From Mucilaginibacter sp. (lineage in GTDB: Bacteria > Bacteroidota > Bacteroidia > Sphingobacteriales > Sphingobacteriaceae): a stretch of 64,000 bases of DNA. The notes beneath the pieces were generated by a model. It worked only from the letters and a program-made list of their open reading frames with translations, had not been told where the DNA came from and made no database searches. Where the stretch lies: NCBI GenBank assembly GCA_028287895.1, contig JAQBOV010000046.1, forward strand, positions 31,516 to 95,515, written 5' to 3'. This document shows, piece by piece, positions 8,949 to 16,740 of the stretch (position 1 is its first letter; each line of letters opens with the position of its first letter). Made by a program: the position numbers and the translations under genes.

Positions 8949-9258
8949 CGAGGCATGATACCTTCATGATACCTCAAAGACATTAGCGGATACCAAAATT
9001 AATTTTTATTTTTTATGAAACCGTTTGCTAAGTTTAACAAAATGAGGATGTTATAAAAAAATTCCAGGTATCACACCTCGATGATTTCTCCCAAAATATT
9101 AGTCGATACCCAATGGCTAGCAATTAATCTCATTTTTTATGATACCTCTTGCTCTTCGAATGCATTATTAGCCATTCTAAGTTAAACAAAATGAGGATGT
9201 TATAAAATATTTGAGGTATGATACCTCAATGATACCCCAAAAATATTAGTAGATATCC
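8949..9258 (+). repeat. Three-copy iteron-like repeat with internal palindrome
   Basis: Three imperfect copies of a 46-47-base unit lie at 8949-8994, 9064-9110 and 9212-9258. Each begins with a palindrome, perfect in the third copy (TTGAGGTAT-G-ATACCTCAA, 9211-9229) and decayed in the others, and continues with a shared block of the type GATACC-CAAAAATATTAG-GATACC. The copies alternate with a second direct repeat. They stand directly upstream of an HTH protein and a VapE-like helicase, the layout of a replication origin with iterons and/or an autoregulated promoter. Function is inferred. Confidence 0.65.
9030..9207 (+). repeat. 28-base direct repeat, two copies
   Basis: The sequence AACAAAATGAGGATGTTATA and its immediate flanks occur at 9030-9057 and again at 9179-9207 with one substitution (AAGTTTAAC versus AAGTTAAAC). 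The copies lie between the three iteron-like units, giving an alternating pattern. They probably belong to the same origin or operator structure. Confidence 0.7.
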
Positions 9259-9291
9259 AACATTTGCTGTCATAACAAATCAATTAAAATT

Positions 9292-9552
9292 ATGGCAACA
9301 GAAATCATTACCAAAGTTGACCTGGATGAATTCAGGGACAACCTCTTAAAAGACATCAAATCATTATTGGACCAGCCGGAGCAACCCCCTAAATGGCTGA
9401 AAAGCTACCAGGTAAAAAATATGTTAAAGATCTCTCCGGGAACGCTCCAAAATCTGCGGATCAACGGCACATTAAAGTATACCAAAATAGGTGGCATACT
9501 TTATTATAAGCAGGAGGACATTCAAAAGGTGCTGGAAGGCAACGCAAAATAG
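9292..9552 (+). CDS. Helix-turn-helix (excisionase/MerR-like) DNA-binding protein
   Basis: This 86-residue protein ends in a winged-helix module typical of Bacteroidota mobile elements: WLKSYQVKNMLKISPGTLQNLR as the helix-turn-helix and YTKIGGILYYKQEDIQKVL as the wing and last helix. Such proteins act as recombination directionality factors or regulators of mobilization and replication genes. It starts about 33 bases after the last iteron-like repeat, so it could bind those repeats (inference). A 59-base gap separates it from the VapE-like gene, suggesting one operon. Confidence 0.8.
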   Translation: MATEIITKVDLDEFRDNLLKDIKSLLDQPEQPPKWLKSYQVKNMLKISPGTLQNLRINGTLKYTKIGGILYYKQEDIQKVLEGNAK

Positions 9553-9611
9553 CGGACGTACCTGACAGGGGGCTTAATTACAATCATGAGATTTTTTAGC
9601 AGCAGTTTGGT

Positions 9612-10805
9612 ATGAAAAAACACAATGATGTAGTGGACTCTTCACCTTCGATAGTTAAGGTGATCAAATATTTCTCAGATCAGTATGAGTTCAGGAAAAA
9701 TATGGTATGCAGTGATATTGAGTGCCGCAAAACCGGGGAAGCAAATTTTAGAGTAGTCAATGAAAATAGCCTGTATATCGAGTTGCGTAAAGACGCAGGG
9801 ATAAGAGCGTCGATCTCCGATGTATTGGTATTCCTGGGATCAGAGTATGTCGAGGAGTACGATCCCTTTGAAAGTTATTTTGAACATATCAAGAACCTCT
9901 ACAGTTTTGACGAGCACGGAGACTATATTGATAAGCTTGCAACCTACATATCTGCCAACGATCAGCAGCGTTTTAATCTGCAATTAAAGAAGTGGCTGGT
10001 AAGAACGGTTGTATGCGCCTTAGTCCCGGAGTACTTTAATAAGCAGGCATTTATCCTGGTATCCGATATTCAAAATAGTGGGAAAACCACTTTTAGCCGC
10101 TTTCTGGTTCCCGGCCCGTTACAAAAGTATTTTGTAGAAAATATCAGCGTCGACAAGGATAGCCTGATTGCATTGAGCTCAAATTTTATTGGCATTCTGG
10201 ATGAGCTTTCCACCCTCTCCCGCTTTGAAATTAATGCGCTAAAATCTGTAATGAGTAAGCTATTAGTAAATGTCCGGCACCCTTATGAGCGCAGATCAAA
10301 AATGACCCCGCGGCGGATCTCATTCTTTGGGTCTACCAATATGACTGAATTTCTCACCGATGAGGCAAACGTGCGGTGGTTATGCTTTGAGATCGATAAA
10401 ATCGACTGGAAATATAAAAATGAGATCGATATTAATATCGTCTGGAGCCAGGCCTATTATTTGTGGAAGCAGGGATTTAAATATGATATGACCAAAGAGG
10501 AGGTCGAGCAAAATGAATTGGCAAACGAACAGTTCAGGATCATAAGCCCGGAGATGGAACTCATTCAAAAATATTATTATCCAGGTACACCGGACGACCA
10601 TGACTCAAAATATACAGCTACCGATTTTCTTGATTATTTAAGTGATAAGGTTAACGGCAGGATAAGGCTGAATAAGCTGGGTTTGGGTAAGGCATTAAAG
10701 AAGCTTGGATTTGTTTGTCATTCAGTCAGGGGGTATGGAAGCTATACTTACCCGGTTAAAATTTATTATATCAAGAATAATGATCTTACTACATTACTAC
10801 AATGA
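9612..10805 (+). CDS. VapE-like superfamily 3 replicative helicase
   Basis: This 397-residue protein has an ATPase core with Walker A SDIQNSGKTTFSRFL (about residues 148-162), Walker B FIGILDELS, a sensor-1 motif ISFFGSTNM and an arginine-finger-like NVRWLCFEI. This is the VapE/D5-like helicase arrangement used by phages, satellites and small integrative elements for replication initiation. The N-terminal about 110 residues are not a recognisable primase. The last codons overlap the start of a TACTAC repeat cluster. With the upstream iteron-like repeats it may form a self-replicating module of the mobilizable element. Confidence 0.75.
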   Translation: MKKHNDVVDSSPSIVKVIKYFSDQYEFRKNMVCSDIECRKTGEANFRVVNENSLYIELRKDAGIRASISDVLVFLGSEYVEEYDPFESYFEHIKNLYSFDEHGDYIDKLATYISANDQQRFNLQLKKWLVRTVVCALVPEYFNKQAFILVSDIQNSGKTTFSRFLVPGPLQKYFVENISVDKDSLIALSSNFIGILDELSTLSRFEINALKSVMSKLLVNVRHPYERRSKMTPRRISFFGSTNMTEFLTDEANVRWLCFEIDKIDWKYKNEIDINIVWSQAYYLWKQGFKYDMTKEEVEQNELANEQFRIISPEMELIQKYYYPGTPDDHDSKYTATDFLDYLSDKVNGRIRLNKLGLGKALKKLGFVCHSVRGYGSYTYPVKIYYIKNNDLTTLLQ

Positions 10806-10916
10806 CGTAAGATACTGGTTTGCAATGGTTTTAACTGTAGTAAGATTGAATTTATGTACTTACTACACCTTACTACAACTACTACAAAATGTAGTAAGTG
10901 TAGTAATGTAGTAAGT
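10785..10916. repeat. Cluster of TACTAC/GTAGTA repeats forming a large dyad
   Basis: Repeats of the heptamer TTACTAC occur at 10786-10800, and between 10857 and 10916 three TACTACA copies are followed by three TGTAGTAA copies on the same strand. These form an extended inverted repeat centred near 10886. The cluster begins inside the end of the VapE-like gene and extends into the spacer before the mobilization genes. It could be a replication or partition site or a terminator-like structure; there is no long T tract after the dyad. Confidence 0.65.
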
Positions 10917-11006
10917 AGCTACAAAAAAACTTTTAAAAAGATTCCGGAACTGAAAAAATGGCTAAACTGGTTTTTTTCTTTCAGCCGGCAATATGGAAGC
11001 GATAAG

Positions 11007-11100
11007 GAGCAAGTTTGTGTTTTTGCGATGCAAAAACTCCCCGATACCTTCGGCATCAGGGCAAACTTGCCCTACATCTCCCGCTGGTCGCCTTCGGGGA
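11007..11100 (+). other. Candidate origin of transfer (oriT)
   Basis: The spacer just upstream of mobC contains nested inverted repeats: AGCAAGTTTG at 11008-11017 opposed by CAAACTTGC at 11062-11070, and inside it a hairpin GTTTTTGC-GAT-GCAAAAAC at 11019-11037. A further CCTTCGG/CCTTCGGGG pair surrounds the right part. Inverted repeats immediately upstream of mobC/mobA are the usual oriT architecture in Bacteroidota mobilizable elements. The nick site cannot be named. Confidence 0.5.
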
Positions 11101-11130
11101 AAAAACCAGATTTTTTAATTGGAAGCATCA

Positions 11131-11511
11131 ATGGAAATCAATAATAAGTATAACCCAGAAACAAAAAAACATAAAGGCGGCAGGCCCCACAAAGCCATCA
11201 AACGGAGCAGTTCGCTGGTAGTAAGACTTAATCCAACCGAGCGCCTGCTGATCGAGGGAAAAGCCAGGGAAGCAGGAATGTTCCCTACCGCCTGGTTCAG
11301 GGCAGCGGCTAAAAGAGCGCAGGTCATTCCGCGCCTGAAACCGGAAGATATGCGCATCCTGCGGATGCTGTATGGTCTAGCCAATAATCTCAACCAGTTA
11401 ACCCGGCTGGCGCACATCGAAGGCCTGCTTTCAATTCAAAGCACATGCAGGGAGATCGATGACACATTAAAATATTTAAACAGCGATGATCGGAAAATTA
11501 ATGACCGGTAA
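11131..11511 (+). CDS. mobC: MobC-like mobilization (relaxosome) protein
   Basis: This protein of about 126 residues has the features of the Bacteroidota MobC/MobB relaxosome accessory family: a basic N-terminus (RPHKAIKRSS), a ribbon-helix-helix-like segment VVRLNPTERLLIEGKAREAG, then FRAAAKRAQVIPRL and the helix LYGLANNLNQLTRLAHIEGL. It would bind oriT and help the relaxase. A TTG at 11119 lies in frame, but ATG 11131 is the better start. Its 3' end overlaps the relaxase gene by 26 bases, showing tight coupling. Confidence 0.8.
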   Translation: MEINNKYNPETKKHKGGRPHKAIKRSSSLVVRLNPTERLLIEGKAREAGMFPTAWFRAAAKRAQVIPRLKPEDMRILRMLYGLANNLNQLTRLAHIEGLLSIQSTCREIDDTLKYLNSDDRKINDR

Positions 11512-12442
11512 AGATTTTGGTGGGTGCTTAAGATATGTTCTCAGCAAGGAGAAGGCCGTCCTTCTGGATGCCTGCGGAATAAGGACTGATGGCAAGAGAT
11601 CCATTATCCAGGATTTTAATACCCAAAGAAAACTTAACCCCAATCTAACTATTGCAGTGGGTCATATCGCCCTAAGCTGGAGCATGCAGGATAAGGGCAA
11701 ATTAACCCCGGATCTGATGGCTCAGCGGGCAAAGGAATATATGATTAAAATGAAGATCAATAATACACAGTACCTGATCGCGCAGCACCGGGATAAGCCG
11801 CACCCGCATATCCATATCGTATATAATAGGGTTAATAATGAAGGCAAAACCATCTCCGACCAGTTCCAGAAACAGCGCAATGTAAAGGTCTGTAAAGAGT
11901 TGACACTACTGCATGGTTACTACCTTTCGCCGGGCAAGGAAAGCGTTAACAAGGGGCAGCTAAAAGGCCCGGACGGGGTGAAATATGAGCTATATGATAC
12001 CATAAGAACGGTCCTTAAACATGCCAAAAACTGGCCTTCATTGGAGCGGATGCTTAGCAAGGATGGGATAGCCATTCGGTATAAATATAAAGGTGCGACC
12101 AGTGAGATCCAGGGTGTCAGTTTCAGTAAAAATGGAATGTCTTTCAAAGGCTCACAGATCGACCGAAGTTTAAGTTATGGCAGGATCGATCAGCAGATAA
12201 TTTTTAACCAGCAAAAAGAATTTCCGCAAAGCAGGGAAGAGGTTCAAAATATAAGCCCTGAAACTGAAATAACAGAAACGGTTTATTTGGAGCAGGAAAG
12301 TGATCATGAAAGAATCCGGCAGGTAGTTAACGGTGTAATGGAAGAATTCTTAAGGCCATTCCGGGCAGCAATGGATCAGGATGATGATTTATTAAGAAAA
12401 AAGAGAAGGAAAAATGAAAGATATGGAGGATACAGAAGATGA
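11486..12442 (+). CDS. mobA: MobA/VirD2-type relaxase
   Basis: This 318-residue relaxase/mobilization nuclease has an early MIGKLMTGKDFGGCLRYVL segment, the metal-binding three-histidine motif within HRDKPHPHIHIVYNRV, and ALSW with a preceding VGHI block, the standard order for PF03432 relaxases of Bacteroidota mobilizable transposons. It nicks oriT and pilots the strand during conjugation driven by a helper element. No type IV secretion genes are in the window, so the element is mobilizable rather than self-transmissible as far as can be seen. The start overlaps mobC; the stop overlaps the next gene by 4 bases. Confidence 0.9.
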   Translation: MIGKLMTGKDFGGCLRYVLSKEKAVLLDACGIRTDGKRSIIQDFNTQRKLNPNLTIAVGHIALSWSMQDKGKLTPDLMAQRAKEYMIKMKINNTQYLIAQHRDKPHPHIHIVYNRVNNEGKTISDQFQKQRNVKVCKELTLLHGYYLSPGKESVNKGQLKGPDGVKYELYDTIRTVLKHAKNWPSLERMLSKDGIAIRYKYKGATSEIQGVSFSKNGMSFKGSQIDRSLSYGRIDQQIIFNQQKEFPQSREEVQNISPETEITETVYLEQESDHERIRQVVNGVMEEFLRPFRAAMDQDDDLLRKKRRKNERYGGYRR

Positions 12443-12954
12443 AGATCGAAGAATTAACGGACAGGCTGAATGATACCGAAGCGGTATTAGCGCAACAGGG
12501 AAAGCGAATAAACGAGCTTGAAAACAAGGAAATCAAAATGGCGGATTATACGCCGGAATTAAAGGCAATCCACGATGAACTAAAAAATATGAATCCTGAG
12601 GCCAAGCTGGATCAGCTGATGGCAAAATTTGATAAAATTGAAAACTTGTTTGAAAATCAGCCAAAACAAGTTAACCGGCAATATCGTTTGCTGCTTTTCC
12701 CGGAAACTGACCAGGGCCAGTATTATAAGATCGTATTTGGCAGGCTAATTCCCTGGAGTATTTTTTTTATGGTGGCTACTTATTTATTTTTTTTGGCAGA
12801 AAACGGAATTGAAGCCTGGGGCAACGTCCGGTATAATCAGCAGTCAGAGCAATGTGTCAGGGCCTGGCTTTATTTGAATGATCATGCCAGCAAGCATATT
12901 AAGAAAGCGATGGATCAGGCCTGGGAAAAAAGTTTAGTTAGTAAAGAAAAATAA
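12439..12954 (+). CDS. Mobilization-linked membrane protein with coiled coil
   Basis: This 171-residue protein begins with an amphipathic, probably coiled-coil region (ELTDRLNDTEAVLAQQGKRI, residues 3-22, continuing to about 75). One hydrophobic helix follows near residues 103-120 (IPWSIFFMVATYLFFLA). The gene is coupled to the relaxase gene by a 4-base overlap. Similar small membrane proteins follow mobA in Bacteroidota mobilizable elements and may dock the relaxosome at the membrane; the function here is inferred. Confidence 0.65.
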   Translation: MKIEELTDRLNDTEAVLAQQGKRINELENKEIKMADYTPELKAIHDELKNMNPEAKLDQLMAKFDKIENLFENQPKQVNRQYRLLLFPETDQGQYYKIVFGRLIPWSIFFMVATYLFFLAENGIEAWGNVRYNQQSEQCVRAWLYLNDHASKHIKKAMDQAWEKSLVSKEK

Positions 12955-12995
12955 TAATTATCTATGGTAATAACATCGCAGTTGGGACAAGACTA

Positions 12996-13898
12996 TCATT
13001 TAAACAATGTTCGATAGCTTTCTTTCATCTTACGAGCATTATCATAAAAGGAATAAGTTAAATCTTTGAATTGATTGCAATAAGATTCTATCAAATTTTT
13101 TTGATTTTGGTATCTTAACGAACATTCCAATAATGCCTGATTTAATTCTACCGGTTGTAAGAGTTGAAAATATGTTTTATTAATATCTATATTATTTTTA
13201 CTAAGAGCCAACAATGGTTGTACAAAATAATCATTGGTTATTTTCGAGTTTGTAAAATTCTCTTGTCCACGATACGTCATAATAATTTCTTCTATTGACC
13301 TAAAATAGGTTGCTAAATCAGGTTGGATAGCTCTTGCATATAAAGTTATTTTGATATTCTCAACAGTGGGTTGGGCTCTTCCTAAAGCTCTATTCCGGGA
13401 TTCATTTGCCTCGATATTTAATTCCATGAATTTTTGGGCTTCAGCAAATGAATCCTTGTGAAAAAGATTCAGAAATTCGATGGTTGCCCAAACATTATTA
13501 AAAGCAATCCTTATCATTTTGCGATTGCGAAATCGTATATTTTCTATACCATTAAATACGGCATTATAGAGATTCTTATATCCTAATTGATTGAAAATTC
13601 CCACAGCAGAAATTGACTTGGCAGAAAAATTGAATGAGCCATTGTGTTCTATAATTAATTGCTGACTGTATAATTCATATCCGATGGCCTGTTTATATAT
13701 CCCCCGAATTAAGTTGAATAAATTTAACTTTAAAAGCTTACGATGATTTCTTCTATCCAAATAGCCTCCAACCGCCTTAAATATTACCGTAATTAATATA
13801 CCCGCTGAAAAAGTAAAAATTGTAACTAAGATATTAGCAACGGCATCTGTCCCTATACCAAATGTTCTATGTAAAAATTCGATAACTTTTAGAATCAT
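12996..13898 (-). CDS. Membrane-anchored hypothetical protein
   Basis: This 300-residue protein has one N-terminal transmembrane helix (about residues 22-42, ANILVTIFTFSAGILITVIF), followed by a basic stretch and a long, mostly helical cytoplasmic part with several aromatic-rich helices. No catalytic motif or known family is recognised. It lies tail-to-tail with the mobilization genes, with only a 41-base gap and no clear terminator. AT-rich composition and isolation from other genes suggest cargo of the mobile element. Confidence 0.6.
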   Translation of the reverse strand: MILKVIEFLHRTFGIGTDAVANILVTIFTFSAGILITVIFKAVGGYLDRRNHRKLLKLNLFNLIRGIYKQAIGYELYSQQLIIEHNGSFNFSAKSISAVGIFNQLGYKNLYNAVFNGIENIRFRNRKMIRIAFNNVWATIEFLNLFHKDSFAEAQKFMELNIEANESRNRALGRAQPTVENIKITLYARAIQPDLATYFRSIEEIIMTYRGQENFTNSKITNDYFVQPLLALSKNNIDINKTYFQLLQPVELNQALLECSLRYQNQKNLIESYCNQFKDLTYSFYDNARKMKESYRTLFK

Positions 13899-13958
13899 CT
13901 GTTTTCTAAATCAATTAGTATTTATATTAAAGGATTTTATGAATAAGCGTAAAAAAAG

Positions 13959-14060
13959 ATTTCAAAAGAAGATAAAGAATATGCTCTAAAGTTACTTCAA
14001 ATTTCAATTGATGGTTGGACAAAGCTTGTAGAAAATAATTCTAAAAAAAAGTCTCTTTAA
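13959..14060 (+). pseudogene. C-terminal remnant of an unknown gene
   Basis: A short plus-strand frame reads SKEDKEYALKLLQISIDGW followed by TKLVENNSKKKSL and a stop at 14058-14060. It has protein-like composition but no start, and an in-frame stop lies just upstream. It is probably the tail of a decayed gene. Apart from this, nothing recognisable is seen between 13899 and 14168. Confidence 0.25.
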
Positions 14061-14168
14061 GTCTGTAATATACATCGCAAGTTTTAACTGTATATAAAAT
14101 TCATTTTTCCCTTCCACCATATTGATAATTTCTTTATTAAGCATATCTATGCGAGAGGTTGGGACAAA

Positions 14169-14444
14169 TTAAATCAATTGTAGAATAAATCCTAACGCAA
14201 ATAAAAGATACCCAATCGTATTAATGATTTGAGATTGTGTTTTGGCTTTAGTAAATTCTTTACCCAACTCTTTAATTTTTGGAACAACTGCTCCTTGTCC
14301 GTAGGTTCCATAAGTAGGCGTAACTATGTCAACAAATTTGGTCATCACATCTATTACTTTGTTTGAGCCAACAATAAGAACTATTGCACCAATAGTATTT
14401 AATATGAGTCCTAATTTTGATAATGTTAACCAGTAAGCATTCAT
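14169..14444 (-). CDS. Small two-helix membrane protein
   Basis: This 91-residue protein has hydrophobic helices at about 8-28 (LSKLGLILNTIGAIVLIVGS) and 73-91 (IINTIGYLLFALGFILQLI), separated by a soluble loop containing TPTYGTYGQGAVVPK. It has no cysteine or catalytic motif. It is located 68 bases downstream of the XRE regulator gene on the same strand. Possibly a small membrane effector or an accessory protein; unassigned. Confidence 0.55.
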   Translation of the reverse strand: MNAYWLTLSKLGLILNTIGAIVLIVGSNKVIDVMTKFVDIVTPTYGTYGQGAVVPKIKELGKEFTKAKTQSQIINTIGYLLFALGFILQLI

Positions 14445-14512
14445 TTTTTAAGATGCATTGTATTTATAGTAAAGATTTTTATGAAAAAAGATAAAAAAGG
14501 GGTGTCAATACC

Positions 14513-14905
14513 TTATCTATTTTGTTTAAGTAGTTCTACTTTTTCTTGTTCACTTTTTAACAAGCGTTCAAGTAGAGAAACCTTTTCATCATAAAGTTCT
14601 ACAATTTTATCAATTGGATTGAACGTAGGATAATAGAATACGGATGCTGCCTGATCATGGTTGTTTACTGTACTAGCAATGATATTAATGGCAGCTTCTT
14701 CGCTAAATCTTTTAATAGCTTCCGAAGGAACACCCAAAACTTTAGCAATTTTCTCTAAAATTTCATCTTCAATAGTTTCGCTTTGCTCAATCTTAGAAAC
14801 AGCTTGTTGGCTTATACCCAATTCAAGCGCAAGATGCTCTTGTTTAATACCTCTGAGGTCGCGAATTCGACTGATTTTTCTTCCGATGTGTAAGGTCTCT
14901 GCCAT
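14513..14905 (-). CDS. XRE-family transcriptional regulator
   Basis: This 130-residue protein has an N-terminal Cro/C1-type helix-turn-helix: ISRIRDLRGIKQEHLALELG, then ISQQAVSKIEQSETI and LEKIAKVLGV (residues about 9-60). The C-terminal half ends in a coiled-coil-like tail (EKVSLLERLLKSEQEKVELL). It is divergently arranged with the HEPN-domain gene at 15009, with 103 bases between them holding a repeated motif. It probably represses its own and the neighbouring promoter. Confidence 0.85.
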   Translation of the reverse strand: MAETLHIGRKISRIRDLRGIKQEHLALELGISQQAVSKIEQSETIEDEILEKIAKVLGVPSEAIKRFSEEAAINIIASTVNNHDQAASVFYYPTFNPIDKIVELYDEKVSLLERLLKSEQEKVELLKQNR

Positions 14906-14927
14906 AGGTCAAATGTATTGTTAAAAC

Positions 14928-14966
14928 GTAAAGGTAACAAACAACTCTTTAATTGTAAAGTACAAC
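14928..14966. promoter_or_regulatory. Possible operator: repeated GTAAAG-ACAA motif
   Basis: In the divergent spacer between the XRE regulator and the HEPN gene, GTAAAGGTAACAA (14928-14940) and GTAAAGTACAAC (14955-14966) are related direct repeats spaced by about 27 bases. This is a plausible binding site for the XRE protein. Assignment is tentative. Confidence 0.35.
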
Positions 14967-15008
14967 CTACTATGGTTCGGTACGCTGGATTGGTGAATTT
15001 ATTTTGTT

Positions 15009-16487
15009 ATGCCGGTTAATACAGGCCGGTATAAATCAAACATTATGGATTTCGGAACCTATGCGCCCTGGGAACACTATCCAAAGACGTTGACCCATTC
15101 GGAAATGATGGATCCATTGTCAGTGGTGGCTGATTTTTTTGGTTGTGACTCAGTCAAAGGGCACGGAAAGCAATTAAAAGTGTGGCGATATTATGTGATC
15201 AATGATAAGCATTACGACAATGAACGGCATGGTCCCGGAACGTTGCTTTTTGATTATGATATGAATCTGAAATTGCTGGAGGCGGTCTACCTTTTATACT
15301 GCCATTACCAGAAGTATGCTTACCGCAGGGAAAAGATTTCGGACGAACAGTTACAACAGGAAAAAGAGAAATGGGCCTATTTTCCTACTAACTTATCCCA
15401 CAAAGAACTGCTTGAACCTTACAAGGCAGTAAAAAAAGTGTTTAAAAAAATCGGCCCGCAACAATACCGGGATTTACTTCATGAATGGCTGCACTCGGCT
15501 TTATATAATAAGGCAGATTTTGAGGGGCTAAATGCAAATGATATGATTACGGTTTATGAAAACCTGCTTAAACTGTATTCGGCAGCCTGGCTGATCCATC
15601 AAAGGGAATCTGAACGGCCGAAACTTGAAAGGACCGGGAAAAAGGTTGGTATAACGGAACACGCACAATATCCAATTGAAATAAGAAAGATAGCCCCTAA
15701 CCCATCGGCAGCGGAAAAGTTAGCTCTGGAAGAATTAAAAAACTTGATTTTAAAACGATTCCCTTTTGTTCAACTGATTATTCACTTGGGTACGCATCCC
15801 AAACCCTTTATGTTTTATGTGCTTATTTTAATAAATGACGAAGAAAAAACACCCGAGCATGAAATCGGTAATAAGATCGAAGACCATTGCCAGTACCTGG
15901 CGAAGGTCCACGCGATTGTTCATAAAGCAAACAGTGCAAAGGAAGCACTCAATATGGGCAGGCGTTTTTGGGCTACCGTTATGGATAAGGGCGTTGTAGT
16001 ATATCAATCATCAGAATTGATACTGCCGGAGCATCAGGAAATAGCCAATGAAACCTTGGTAGAAAGAGCAAAATTTAATTGGGAGAGGTGGGGAGTACAA
16101 GGCAAAGATTTTTTGAAAGGTGCGGAATTATATAGGGCCGGTAACAATTTCAGACTTGCTGCCCTTCTTTTGCACCAATCGGTTGAAAGTGTATTAAAAG
16201 CAATTATCCAGGCAATTATAGATTACCGGGTGCAAATGCATAATCTTTCAAGGCTATTAAGGCTAACCTTGCTATTTTCCGATGACCTAAAAAATGTGTT
16301 TGAACTTGACACCATAGATGGGACTCAAATATTTACTCTATTGCAAAATTCTTATTCACAGTCAAGGTACAACAGCGTATTTGATCCCGACCAGGAATCA
16401 ATTGGGATATTAGCTCAGCGGGTAAATAAGTTTTACCAAACGGCAGAGAAAATATACAAGCAATTTATTGAAGATTCCAAGCCTTAG
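15009..16487 (+). CDS. HEPN-domain protein with nucleotidyltransferase-like middle region
   Basis: In this 492-residue protein the C-terminal part (about 355-485) matches HEPN domains: FLKGAELYRAGNNFRLAALL, LHQSVESVLKAIIQ, MHNLSRLLRL and a late YSQSRYN. The middle region (about 225-350) has an alternating strand/helix pattern like MNT nucleotidyltransferases, but no GSxxxG motif is visible, so activity is doubtful. The N-terminal about 200 residues form a separate helical domain common in Bacteroidota mobile elements. HEPN domains are often RNases or toxin partners; the RxxxxH motif is not clearly present here, so an RNase role is uncertain. It is divergent from an XRE regulator. Confidence 0.65.
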   Translation: MPVNTGRYKSNIMDFGTYAPWEHYPKTLTHSEMMDPLSVVADFFGCDSVKGHGKQLKVWRYYVINDKHYDNERHGPGTLLFDYDMNLKLLEAVYLLYCHYQKYAYRREKISDEQLQQEKEKWAYFPTNLSHKELLEPYKAVKKVFKKIGPQQYRDLLHEWLHSALYNKADFEGLNANDMITVYENLLKLYSAAWLIHQRESERPKLERTGKKVGITEHAQYPIEIRKIAPNPSAAEKLALEELKNLILKRFPFVQLIIHLGTHPKPFMFYVLILINDEEKTPEHEIGNKIEDHCQYLAKVHAIVHKANSAKEALNMGRRFWATVMDKGVVVYQSSELILPEHQEIANETLVERAKFNWERWGVQGKDFLKGAELYRAGNNFRLAALLLHQSVESVLKAIIQAIIDYRVQMHNLSRLLRLTLLFSDDLKNVFELDTIDGTQIFTLLQNSYSQSRYNSVFDPDQESIGILAQRVNKFYQTAEKIYKQFIEDSKP

Positions 16488-16653
16488 TCCTCCAGTTTTA
16501 AGCGCTCGAACATGGAGTTATAAGTAGCAGATTACTAAACGACCAATTCTTAATTATCATGTGTTTAATAGCCGGTAACCAGTATAAAAGCTGTTTCATC
16601 ACGCAATTTTCGAATTTCAATGGCGAGGCCGCCCTTAATCATTCTAGCTGCAT

Positions 16654-16693
16654 CGGTGAAAACACGGTGCAAAATACCGTTAAAATACCGTTA
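16654..16693 (+). repeat. Dispersed ACCGT motif cluster
   Basis: The spacer before the secreted-protein gene contains CGGTGAAAACACGG followed by two tandem copies of ATACCGTTAAA. Related sequences occur at 18667, 34965-35018 and 58577 in this window. This is a dispersed intergenic element of unknown role. The rest of 16488-16740 shows nothing clear. Confidence 0.6.
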
Positions 16694-16740
16694 GTCACTG
16701 TTTGTCAATTGATTATATTGCTTACCTAAACTATTGACAT

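Noticed and set aside
8949..9258. Possible CRISPR array
   Set aside because: Only three degenerate copies with unequal spacing (115 and 148 bases), containing palindromes and a second repeat; no cas genes.
10854..11144. Open frame of 96 codons across the repeat cluster and oriT
   Set aside because: Its start is within the TACTAC repeats (poly-Thr translation) and it overlaps inverted repeats; composition is not protein-like.
15009..16487. Calling the HEPN protein an RNase toxin
   Set aside because: The diagnostic RxxxxH motif could not be placed with confidence.
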